Below are positions 1 through 5,572 of a DNA stretch of 5,598 nucleotides, one piece after another. The stretch comes from an uncultured archaeon (lineage in GTDB: Archaea > Thermoproteota > Nitrososphaeria > Nitrososphaerales > Nitrosopumilaceae). Where the stretch lies: positions 1-5,598 of the forward strand of contig CATMRH010000072.1 in NCBI GenBank assembly GCA_950073955.1, written 5' to 3'. The stretch's first letter is position 1; each line of letters opens with the position of its first letter. The position numbers were made by a program, and so were the translations under genes. Below the pieces are notes generated by a model. It ran no database searches and had not been told where the DNA came from. It was given only the letters and a program-made list of their open reading frames with translations.

Positions 1-24
1 CGGGATAAATAACTAGATAAAATA

Positions 25-603
25 TTATTTCTCCAGTGAGTTTTTTGGCATGATTAATCCCAGATAGCTGAGAATTGATGGGAAGATTATCTCAAAGTCC
101 TTGTCGTGTCTTATCGTCTCAAAGACCTGATGAATTAGCTGCTGAATTGTTAGATGCTCATCTCGGTACAACGTCTTATTGGGATTTTTTGATGAATCCA
201 AAACAGTAAATCCATTGTCTGTCTGCAATAGATTCCTTAGAAGATAATTTGCAATAGTTATCTTCTCGTCTACGTCCTTGTGGGGATAGTCAGTCTCCAG
301 TCTTTTGATTCGTGATTTTAAATCATGGAAAAAGATGTTCGTATTCCTCTCAATGTGTTGTTGTGATTTCTGTTCATAATTTTTAGTTAGACGATAAAGC
401 TTCATGTTAGCTTTGGTCTGCACAAAAATAATTTCTTTTTCGAGTAAAGAATCCCTTGTTTTCTCAAAGGTTGTTTTTGCCATAAACTCAGGTACAATTA
501 GTTTTAGTAGTGCATTATGATGCAAATCTGGGTTATTCTTGATACTTTCAAGTACGATCCTTTCACGCTCATACATCTCTAAATTAGGCTCATGGTAACT
601 CAT
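25..603 (-). CDS. Winged helix-turn-helix DNA-binding protein, probable transcription regulator
   Basis: This 192-residue soluble protein has no signal peptide or membrane segment. Residues 11-73 read as a winged helix: helix 1 (about 11-23, ERERIVLESIK), helix 2 (about 27-37, LHHNALLKLIV), a likely recognition helix (about 42-56) and a beta wing (about 57-73, ending KLYRLT). Residues 75-192 are mostly helical and charged, and probably form a dimerisation or sensor part. No metal-binding cluster or known ligand domain is visible. The layout resembles the many small wHTH proteins of ammonia-oxidising archaea, but I cannot name a family or target. The start at 603 gives the longest good N-terminus. 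Met10 (start at 576) is an alternative, because the TATA-like box at 621-628 would put transcription start near 598. A perfect 17-bp palindrome lies 21 bases upstream, so autoregulation is plausible. Sure of the coding call, moderately sure of DNA binding, unsure of its role. Confidence 0.8.
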   Translation of the reverse strand: MSYHEPNLEMYERERIVLESIKNNPDLHHNALLKLIVPEFMAKTTFEKTRDSLLEKEIIFVQTKANMKLYRLTKNYEQKSQQHIERNTNIFFHDLKSRIKRLETDYPHKDVDEKITIANYLLRNLLQTDNGFTVLDSSKNPNKTLYRDEHLTIQQLIHQVFETIRHDKDFEIIFPSILSYLGLIMPKNSLEK

Positions 604-623
604 TTTTACTAGGTCGACCCATT

Positions 624-640
624 ATAGATGAGTCATCTAT
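624..640. promoter_or_regulatory. Perfect 17-bp palindrome, candidate operator of the wHTH gene
   Basis: The sequence ATAGATGAGTCATCTAT has two perfect 8-base arms around one central base. It sits 21-37 bases upstream of the wHTH start. Each end runs into a TATA-like element read on the minus strand: TTAATAG at 643-637 and TCTATAAT at 628-621. A dimer bound here would compete with TBP/TFB for promoter access. A second short palindrome, GGTCGACC, lies at 612-619. The symmetry is seen directly; binding by the adjacent wHTH protein is inference. Confidence 0.5.
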
Positions 641-643
641 TAA
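637..643 (-). promoter_or_regulatory. Possible TATA box of the wHTH gene
   Basis: TTAATAG read on the minus strand is centred about 37 bases before the ATG at 603, which predicts a leader of roughly 10 bases. The competing box TCTATAAT (628-621) would place transcription start just inside the annotated gene and favour the ATG at 576. The sequence alone does not settle which box is used. Confidence 0.35.
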
Positions 644-691
644 TCAGTATCGGTGCAGAATAAAGCTCAAGAAAATCTGTTATGTGAATAA

Positions 692-985
692 TTAGTTAAA
701 TTCTTCAGGTGGTTTTTGAACAAAAATATTGCAAACAAGTGCATCAGTTTTTGAATCTCTGTATTGAACATTACATGATACAAATTTTCCTTTCAGTACA
801 CGTTCTAGCTGCTCTTGTGTGGTTTCTGCATATTGTGGATCATCAGGATTGTCTATCTTTGCAATGATTATTTTTTCAGTCTTACCATATTCGTCTTTGT
901 TGTCTTTTCTTACATGGCTTACAAGTAACTGAAAAGCATTATTTGTTAGAATTCCCATAACAGGACCACCAATACCATCACCCAT
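692..985 (-). CDS. Small hypothetical protein, unrecognised family
   Basis: I do not recognise this 97-residue protein. It opens with a glycine-rich stretch (MGDGIGGPVMG). An amphipathic segment follows (residues 12-25), then a charged linker, an alternating hydrophobic strand (KIIIAKI, 38-44), an acidic turn (NPDDPQ), a helix (about 55-66, TQEQLERVLKG) and two strands (about 68-75 and 83-90), ending in a proline and acidic tail. There are only two cysteines (71 and 85) and no CxxC pair. It looks like a small cytoplasmic alpha/beta protein with no signal or membrane segment. The start at 985 is favoured because the minus-strand box TAATTATAG (1014-1006) lies about 25 bases upstream, which suits a leaderless mRNA. 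It begins 26 bases after the stop of the MqnD-like gene on the same strand, so it may also receive read-through from that gene. Confidence 0.75.
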   Translation of the reverse strand: MGDGIGGPVMGILTNNAFQLLVSHVRKDNKDEYGKTEKIIIAKIDNPDDPQYAETTQEQLERVLKGKFVSCNVQYRDSKTDALVCNIFVQKPPEEFN

Positions 986-1005
986 AATTTGTAAAATTTT
1001 TTGTT

Positions 1006-1014
1006 CTATAATTA
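1006..1014 (-). promoter_or_regulatory. TATA-like box of the 97-residue protein gene
   Basis: TAATTATAG on the minus strand is centred about 25 bases before the ATG at 985, which predicts a transcript starting at or very near the start codon. The first three bases of the box (1014-1012) are also the TAA stop codon of the MqnD-like gene, so the promoter overlaps the end of the upstream gene. Confidence 0.5.
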
Positions 1015-1839
1015 CTTGGTGGCAATACTAATCTCAAAGTCAGGGACTAGATTCTTGTTTTTTGCCATCTCAAAGAGTTTCCTAATTGATTCCTCACCAG
1101 AATCGCCCATGTTAACAGTCACCTCATTGACATACATTTTTACGAATTTTTCAATTAAGTCACGTGGTTTTCCTCTGGAATACTGCATTGCATAGTCTAA
1201 TGCATCATCCATATGCTCTAACCCAAATTCTATTGATGTTTGAAGATGTTTGTCAAATTTACAGATTATATCCATTCCTAGATCTGTCCTCATTACATTG
1301 ATTCCAAGTGGTACTGGCAATCCATTTGTTGTCTTATCCCACCATTCTCCAACATCCAAAATCTTGACATTTCCTTCTTGTTCATATGATAACTGTGTCT
1401 CATGAATTACAAGTCCCACATCAACTTCGCCACTTTTGACAGCCTTAGGAATATCACTGAAATTCATCTCTACATAATCAAATTTACCAATCATCAATTG
1501 GAGCAACAAGAAGGCTGATGTCATTTTTCCCGGAATTGCAATTTTACATTTTTTTATCTCGTCAATTGACATCTGTTTTTTTGCAGTAACTATAGGGCCA
1601 TAACCTATTCCAAAACTTCCACCGCTTCTCAAGATTGTGTATCCTGGAATGTATGCACATGCATGAACTGAAACTGCGGTTACGTCAAGCTGCGGATCAA
1701 TTGCCTTACGGTTTAATTTCTCAATGTCTTCAATAACATGATTTACCGTAAAGTCGGGAGATGGAACTTTGTCTGTGAACATTCCATAAAACATGAATGC
1801 GTCATCTGAATCAGGAGTGTGCCCCACAGAAATTTCCAT
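1012..1839 (-). CDS. MqnD-like enzyme (1,4-dihydroxy-6-naphthoate synthase family, menaquinone biosynthesis)
   Basis: This 275-residue protein of the MqnA/MqnD family has a periplasmic-binding-protein-like fold but no signal peptide, so it is cytoplasmic. MqnD converts cyclic dehypoxanthine futalosine to 1,4-dihydroxy-6-naphthoate in the futalosine route to menaquinone. Landmarks in order: GHTPDSDDAFMFY (6-18), EDIEKLN (37-43), LRSGGSFGIGYGP (70-82), IAIPGKMTSAFLLL (100-113), GLVIHE (142-147) with His146 at the place of the catalytic His of bacterial MqnD, WW (166-167) and LPVPLG (174-179). Length matches MqnD. One oddity is PDSDDA where bacterial MqnD has CPNDT. The start at 1839 puts the family's first strand at the N-terminus, and a box at 1868-1860 lies about 25 bases upstream. 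The alternative TTG at 1872 would place that box inside the gene. It could be a paralogue with another substrate, since no other mqn gene is in the window. Confidence 0.82.
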   Translation of the reverse strand: MEISVGHTPDSDDAFMFYGMFTDKVPSPDFTVNHVIEDIEKLNRKAIDPQLDVTAVSVHACAYIPGYTILRSGGSFGIGYGPIVTAKKQMSIDEIKKCKIAIPGKMTSAFLLLQLMIGKFDYVEMNFSDIPKAVKSGEVDVGLVIHETQLSYEQEGNVKILDVGEWWDKTTNGLPVPLGINVMRTDLGMDIICKFDKHLQTSIEFGLEHMDDALDYAMQYSRGKPRDLIEKFVKMYVNEVTVNMGDSGEESIRKLFEMAKNKNLVPDFEISIATK

Positions 1840-1859
1840 GACTGTTTGCTGAACGGTCG

Positions 1860-1868
1860 TAATAAAAA
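1860..1868 (-). promoter_or_regulatory. TATA-like box of the MqnD-like gene
   Basis: TTTTTATTA on the minus strand is centred about 25 bases before the ATG at 1839, so the mRNA is predicted to be leaderless. No Shine-Dalgarno motif precedes that ATG. This box is part of the 83-base divergent promoter region shared with the SIS-domain gene. Confidence 0.5.
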
Positions 1869-1891
1869 CCAAAACTTGACTTGAATTGTTT

Positions 1892-1904
1892 TTTTAATAT
1901 ATAT
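1892..1904 (+). promoter_or_regulatory. TATA box of the SIS-domain gene
   Basis: TTTTAATATATAT is centred about 25 bases before the ATG at 1923 and is the strongest TATA-like element in the window. It predicts transcription starting at or next to the start codon. It also rules against the upstream in-frame TTG at 1881, which would lie ahead of the box. Confidence 0.6.
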
Positions 1905-1922
1905 CCAAAATCATTTGATGTT

Positions 1923-2828
1923 ATGAATACAATTGAAGCATATGAAAAAGACATTGAACTTCAATTGGATTTTTTAAAATTATTTAGAAAACAAAGGCTA
2001 CTGCCTTTTAATCAGCAAAAAAATACCATCTTTTCAGGAAGTGGTGATTCTTTGGCATCTGCAATGCTAGCTGAATCATTTTCAGGTGGAGTGGTAAAAG
2101 CAATGGATCCGTTAGATCTTTACAAGAATAAACGATTGGCCAAATCTAACCATATCTACTTTGTCTCAATATCTGGAAACACAATCACAAACATCAAGGT
2201 TGCAAAGATTGCAAAAAGATCTACCGCCATTACCTCAAAGCCTGAAAGTAGGCTGGCAAGAGCCTCTGATGAAACTATTCTCCTTACTGCCCCAAGTAGT
2301 GAAATCTTTACTGCTGGAAGCATCTCATTTTTGGAAAGTGCTTTGATATGCGTTTCTTTGGTAAAGAAGATAGCAATTCCAAAAAACTCTAAACTATTTT
2401 CAAAGGCAAAAGCAGATGCAAAAAAATCGAAAATATCAAAGAGAATATTTATTCTTGGAAACCTGTTTACATTTCCATTGGCAATGTACTGTGCCGCAAA
2501 GTTTTATGAGATTCTAGGTTATGATGCTCATTATTGTAAAATAGAGCAATTTTCTCATATGGAGTTATTTTCAGTTCAGAAAGGGGACACTGTCATTATC
2601 TTTGAGGAAAAAAACTCATACAACAAACAACTTGGAAAAAATCTCAAGAAAATTGGCATCAATGTGATTCATCATAGTATGCCATCTGCGAAGATCTCTC
2701 AGATGATTTACTGTATATTCTTCTCTCAACTAATTGCACTTTTTGAAGCAAAAAAGAAAAGGAAAAAAGATTGTCATTTTGTTACTGCAAAAAAGATTCG
2801 CAATGTTAGCAATCAAATGATCTATTGA
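1923..2828 (+). CDS. SIS-domain (sugar isomerase) protein, phosphoglucose/phosphomannose isomerase-like
   Basis: This 301-residue protein has two SIS halves, the phosphosugar-binding fold of GlmS and of the archaeal phosphoglucose/phosphomannose isomerases. The first half shows FSGSGDS (37-43), the phosphate-binding SISGNT loop (82-87) and the usual ITSKPESRLARASD stretch (103-116). The second half shows ILGNLFTFPLAMYCAAKFYEI (177-197) with Glu196 where GlmS-type enzymes carry a catalytic Glu, then KIEQFSHMELF (206-216) with His212 as a possible ring-opening residue. The C-terminus is lysine-rich (about 274-292). Length is close to the roughly 300 residues of the crenarchaeal isomerases, so isomerisation of glucose-6-phosphate or mannose-6-phosphate is the best guess, but the substrate cannot be read from sequence. 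The start at 1923 is fixed by the TATA box 25 bases upstream. The gene is divergent from the MqnD-like gene and lies 47 bases before EF-2, which has its own promoter. Confidence 0.8.
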   Translation: MNTIEAYEKDIELQLDFLKLFRKQRLLPFNQQKNTIFSGSGDSLASAMLAESFSGGVVKAMDPLDLYKNKRLAKSNHIYFVSISGNTITNIKVAKIAKRSTAITSKPESRLARASDETILLTAPSSEIFTAGSISFLESALICVSLVKKIAIPKNSKLFSKAKADAKKSKISKRIFILGNLFTFPLAMYCAAKFYEILGYDAHYCKIEQFSHMELFSVQKGDTVIIFEEKNSYNKQLGKNLKKIGINVIHHSMPSAKISQMIYCIFFSQLIALFEAKKKRKKDCHFVTAKKIRNVSNQMIY

Positions 2829-2833
2829 TTTTT
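2829..2833 (+). terminator. T-tract directly after the SIS gene
   Basis: Five thymines follow the stop codon immediately. Archaeal RNA polymerase terminates at short T-runs without needing a hairpin, so this may partly separate the SIS transcript from EF-2. The run is short, and read-through into EF-2 is likely. Confidence 0.3.
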
Positions 2834-2845
2834 GTTAGGCTAAGG

Positions 2846-2853
2846 TTTAATAC
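2846..2853 (+). promoter_or_regulatory. TATA box of the EF-2 gene
   Basis: TTTAATAC is centred about 26 bases before the ATG at 2876, preceded by the purine-containing GGCTAAGG, which could serve as a BRE. The spacing predicts a leaderless or near-leaderless EF-2 mRNA and supports independent expression from the SIS gene. Confidence 0.55.
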
Positions 2854-2875
2854 CTGATTACTAGGGTCTGCGAAT

Positions 2876-5068
2876 ATGGTAAAATACAAGTCAACAGCTG
2901 AAGTTCTTAAAATTATCAAGAACAAGGAGCAAATCCGTAACTTTGGGGTTATTGCCCATGTTGACCACGGAAAGACTACAATGAGTGATAGTCTCTTGGC
3001 ATACTCTGGCATTATTGCTCCATCTGCTGCCGGCAAAGCCTTAGCAATGGACTTTGATAAAGAGGAACAAGCAAGAGGAATTACAATTTACCAGGCAAAT
3101 GTTACTTTACACTTTACTCAAAAAGACAAAGAATACGTCATTAACATGATTGATACTCCTGGACACGTCGACTTTAGTGGAAGGGTAATTCGTAGTCTTA
3201 GGGCAATCGATGGTGCTGTTGTAGTATGTGATGCAGTAGAAGGCATTATGACTCAGACTGAGACTGTGACTAGGATGGCACTTGAGGAGAGAGTAAAACC
3301 CGTTTTGTTTATCAACAAAGTCGATAGACTCATCAAAGAACTCAGATTGACTCCTGAGAAGATGCAGCAACAACTAGCAGATGTTGTTTCAAACTTTAAC
3401 CAACTAATTGAAACGTATGGCGAACCAGAATACAAAGAAAAATGGAAAGTGTCAATTCAAGATTCAAGCGTTACCTTTGGTTCTGCAAAAGACAGATGGG
3501 CAATTAACGTTGACTTGATGAAAGAGAAAGGACTTACATTCAAAGATGTCATTGATGCTTACCAAAATGAAAAAGTTGAAGACCTTGTAGAAAAAGCACC
3601 GCTAGCTGAGGCCATACTTGGTATGGTTGTAAAACATCACCCTCCCCCACATGTTGCAGTAAAGTATAGAATTCCACAAATTTGGAAAGGCGATTTAGAT
3701 TCTGATATTGGAAAGGCGTTACTTGCATGTAGTGATGATGGTCCGACAATTATGATGGTTGTAAACATGGTATTAGATCCTGCAGCAGGACCTGTTGCAA
3801 TAGGTAGATTGTTTTCTGGTACAATCAAAGATGGACAAACCATTAACATAATTGATGAGAAAAGAGAGGGAAGAGTTCAATCTGTAAACTTTTTCATGGG
3901 AAATCAAAGAGAACAAGTAGGTGAACTTGGAGCAGGAAACATTCCAGCATTATTAGGATTAACTGATTGCAGAGCAGGAAACACACTGTCTTCTGTCAAA
4001 GGTATTCAGATGTTTGAAGGAGTGAAATATGTTTCAGAACCTGTAGTTCAAATTGCAATTGAACCAAAACATCCTAAAGATTTACCTAAACTAGTTGAGT
4101 TTCTACAACAACTAACAATTGAAGACCCCAACCTAATCGTAAAAATTGATCAGGAAAGCGGTGAAACTATTATTGCAGGAATGGGGGTATTACATCTTGA
4201 TGTTGCTGTCCATCGTATACAAGATGCCAAACTTGAGATTATAACATCTGAGCCTCTGATTAACTATAGGGAGACTGTAACGGGTTCATGTGAACCAATA
4301 ATGTCAAAGTCTCCTAACAGACACAACAAGATCTTCATGAAAGTAGAGCCACTAGAACCTGAAATTGCACAGATGCTTAGAACTGGTGAAATCAGCGACA
4401 TGAAAAGCAAGGAGTTTGTTGCAGACAAGCTAAAAGAGGTAGGATGGGATAGAGATACAATCAAAAGAATAATGAAACTTGATTCACGTGGAAATGTTTT
4501 GATTAATGGAACAAAAGGTGTCCAGTTTGTCCAAGAGTCAACTGACTCTATTAACACCGGTTTTGAAGAGGTAATGAAAGAAGGCCCACTTTGTAGAGAA
4601 CAGATGAGGGGTTGCAAGTTTATCTTTACTCACTTTGTTCCACACGAAGACACTGCACACCGAGGCTTATCTCAACTGGGTCCAGCTTCTCGTCGAGCAT
4701 GTATGGGTGCATTGTTAACTGCAGGTACTACTGTTTTAGAGCCAACTTTAGCAATTGAGGTTCGGGTTCCAACTGACTTGGTTGGAAGCGTTTCAACTGT
4801 CATTAATGGCAGACGTGGTAAGGTCCTTGACATGTCACAAAAAGGTGCAGCAAGTATTGTTATAGGTGAAATTCCAGCTTCTGAGACATTCACTTTGTCT
4901 GAAGCGATGAGAGGTCAAACTGCAGGACGTGCAACATGGAATACATCATTTAAGGAATGGACCCAAGTTCCAAAATCATTATTCCAAACAGCAATATCAG
5001 ATATTAGAAAGAGAAAAGGATTGGCTCCAGATCCTCCACACATAAGTGACTTTATCGATAAAGATTAA
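2876..5068 (+). CDS. fusA: Translation elongation factor 2 (aEF-2), GTPase
   Basis: EF-2 hydrolyses GTP to move tRNAs and mRNA through the ribosome after each peptide bond. At 730 residues the gene is full length for archaea. The G domain carries AHVDHGKTT (27-35, P-loop), RGITI (67-71, switch I with Thr70), DTPGH (93-97, switch II with His97), NKVD (147-150) and GSAKD (202-206). Domain II lies at about 275-380. Domain III starts near 388 (EPVVQIAIEP). Domain IV starts near 465, and domain V near 622 (EPTLAIEVRVP). His595 in TAHRG, at the tip of domain IV, is the expected diphthamide site, which implies dph genes elsewhere in the genome and sensitivity to ADP-ribosylating toxins. The residues after it (LSQLGPASRR) differ from the usual archaeal GP.Q..PA form. 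The start is supported by the TATA box 26 bases upstream and the typical short N-terminal extension. Function is near certain. Confidence 0.98.
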   Translation: MVKYKSTAEVLKIIKNKEQIRNFGVIAHVDHGKTTMSDSLLAYSGIIAPSAAGKALAMDFDKEEQARGITIYQANVTLHFTQKDKEYVINMIDTPGHVDFSGRVIRSLRAIDGAVVVCDAVEGIMTQTETVTRMALEERVKPVLFINKVDRLIKELRLTPEKMQQQLADVVSNFNQLIETYGEPEYKEKWKVSIQDSSVTFGSAKDRWAINVDLMKEKGLTFKDVIDAYQNEKVEDLVEKAPLAEAILGMVVKHHPPPHVAVKYRIPQIWKGDLDSDIGKALLACSDDGPTIMMVVNMVLDPAAGPVAIGRLFSGTIKDGQTINIIDEKREGRVQSVNFFMGNQREQVGELGAGNIPALLGLTDCRAGNTLSSVKGIQMFEGVKYVSEPVVQIAIEPKHPKDLPKLVEFLQQLTIEDPNLIVKIDQESGETIIAGMGVLHLDVAVHRIQDAKLEIITSEPLINYRETVTGSCEPIMSKSPNRHNKIFMKVEPLEPEIAQMLRTGEISDMKSKEFVADKLKEVGWDRDTIKRIMKLDSRGNVLINGTKGVQFVQESTDSINTGFEEVMKEGPLCREQMRGCKFIFTHFVPHEDTAHRGLSQLGPASRRACMGALLTAGTTVLEPTLAIEVRVPTDLVGSVSTVINGRRGKVLDMSQKGAASIVIGEIPASETFTLSEAMRGQTAGRATWNTSFKEWTQVPKSLFQTAISDIRKRKGLAPDPPHISDFIDKD

Positions 5069-5137
5069 AAATAGAATCCCTAGATTCAAAAATCAGTGTT
5101 TGGCTAAGAGATATAGATATGATTTATCAGAGAACCA

Positions 5138-5151
5138 TTTTATTACATTTT
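5138..5151 (+). terminator. Possible T-rich terminator of EF-2
   Basis: TTTTATTACATTTT lies about 70 bases past the EF-2 stop. Two T4 runs without a strong stem are in keeping with archaeal termination, but each run is short. The T7 run at 5312-5318 is a stronger backup. Confidence 0.3.
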
Positions 5152-5192
5152 AAAAAGAGATTTAATTAAAGAAAGGAAACAAACCAAGACAG

Positions 5193-5213
5193 CCAATCCT
5201 TGAGAGGTATTGG
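5193..5213 (+). repeat. Small hairpin: CCAATCC / GG-T-ATTGG
   Basis: The arm CCAATCC (5193-5199) can pair with GG plus ATTGG (5206-5213) around the six-base loop TTGAGA, with one bulged T at 5208. It is the most GC-rich stem in an otherwise AT-rich spacer. It may be part of the EF-2 3' untranslated region or of a small RNA. Chance occurrence is possible. Confidence 0.3.
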
Positions 5214-5289
5214 ATAATCTTATTTTGATTATGTTCCGACTTTGTATAATTATTTTATGTGTGAGATTAGTAAGTTAATCTTGGTTAAT

Positions 5290-5333
5290 GTGATAATACA
5301 ATTTGGTTTAGTTTTTTTGTGTACGATTATCAC
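5290..5333. repeat. Inverted repeat GTGATAAT / ATTATCAC enclosing a T7 run
   Basis: Perfect 8-base arms lie at 5290-5297 and 5326-5333. Inside them ACAA (5298-5301) can pair with TTGT (5317-5320), leaving bases 5321-5325 bulged. The loop contains seven thymines (5312-5318), which would end plus-strand transcripts. Because the genes are convergent, the element could act in the end zone of both. Its role is inferred only from position. Confidence 0.35.
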
Positions 5334-5369
5334 TTTCAATAAATTAAAGATTTCTGGCACATGAAAATT

Positions 5370-5376
5370 AAAAAAA
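5370..5376 (-). terminator. T7 tract downstream of the zinc-ribbon gene
   Basis: Seven adenines on the plus strand read as T7 on the minus strand, about 50 bases past the stop of the zinc-ribbon gene. This is a good archaeal T-tract terminator and would give that gene a short single-gene transcript. Confidence 0.45.
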
Positions 5377-5423
5377 GATGAGTGATTTAGATTAAGAAAC
5401 TTAAGAAATTTAGCCTAAAATCT

Positions 5424-5552
5424 TTAGTTACGGTGTTTTTGTAAACATTCTTTACAGTACACTGATCTGTCGGGTGCGGGTTCAAAAGGTACTTCTGAAT
5501 CGGTTCCACAATCAGAACACTTGATAGGGTACATTTTTCGCTCTTCTGACAT
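5424..5552 (-). CDS. Tiny zinc-ribbon protein, CxxC-x17-CxxC type
   Basis: This 42-residue protein has two zinc-knuckle pairs, CSDC (Cys12 and Cys15) and CKEC (Cys33 and Cys36). They are separated by exactly 17 residues that contain PFEP and the RSVYC lead-in to the second pair. This is the pattern of the small CxxC-x17-CxxC domain found in archaea and some bacteria; the four cysteines should bind one zinc. There is no membrane or signal segment. The N-terminus is acidic/basic (MSEERK) and the C-terminus basic (QKHRN), so nucleic-acid or protein binding is possible, but the function is unknown. The start at 5552 is supported by a TATA-like box about 25 bases upstream. Met7 (5534) is an internal alternative. 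The gene is convergent with EF-2, ends in a T-tract, and is short enough to be missed by length-filtered gene prediction. Confidence 0.82.
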   Translation of the reverse strand: MSEERKMYPIKCSDCGTDSEVPFEPAPDRSVYCKECLQKHRN

Positions 5553-5572
5553 AATTTTTTAGAATTTCTTGA

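Larger units (their letters stand above)
5069..5423. other. AT-rich convergent spacer with no secure gene
   Basis: This spacer of 355 bases lies between the 3' ends of EF-2 and the zinc-ribbon gene. It holds a weak stem just past the EF-2 stop (GAATC 5074-5078 with GATTC 5083-5087) and a better hairpin at 5193-5213. It also holds an 8-bp inverted repeat at 5290-5297 and 5326-5333 around a T7 run (5312-5318), and an A7 run (5370-5376) that is a T-tract for the opposite strand. A 35-codon open frame at 5257-5364 would encode a hydrophobic peptide but has no convincing promoter. I see no tRNA and no known RNA family. The spacer most likely carries transcription ends for both neighbours, possibly with a small RNA. 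Confidence 0.5.

Noticed and set aside
1840..1872. TTG-initiated extension of the MqnD-like protein by 11 residues
   Set aside because: The extension would contain the promoter box at 1868-1860, is unlike the family N-terminus, and begins with a rare start codon. The ATG at 1839 fits both the box spacing and the family alignment.
1881..1922. TTG-initiated extension of the SIS protein by 14 residues
   Set aside because: The extension runs through the strong TATA box at 1892-1904, so it would lie upstream of the predicted transcript start. The ATG at 1923 is well placed.
2806..3036. Minus-strand open frame across the start of EF-2
   Set aside because: It overlaps the EF-2 promoter and the P-loop coding region, has no recognisable domain, and is best explained as a shadow of EF-2 codons.
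4264..4617. 117-codon minus-strand open frame inside EF-2
   Set aside because: It lies wholly antisense to conserved EF-2 domain IV, its composition is serine- and leucine-rich as expected for a shadow frame, and no promoter box is evident.
5074..5087. GAATC / GATTC hairpin just after the EF-2 stop as an intrinsic terminator
   Set aside because: The stem is only 5 bp and no T-run follows it, so it fits neither a bacterial-type terminator nor an archaeal T-tract.
5392..5409. Tandem 9-base repeat TTAAGAAAC / TTAAGAAAT
   Set aside because: Only two copies occur, one base differs, and the spacer is AT-rich. It is too short to distinguish from chance.
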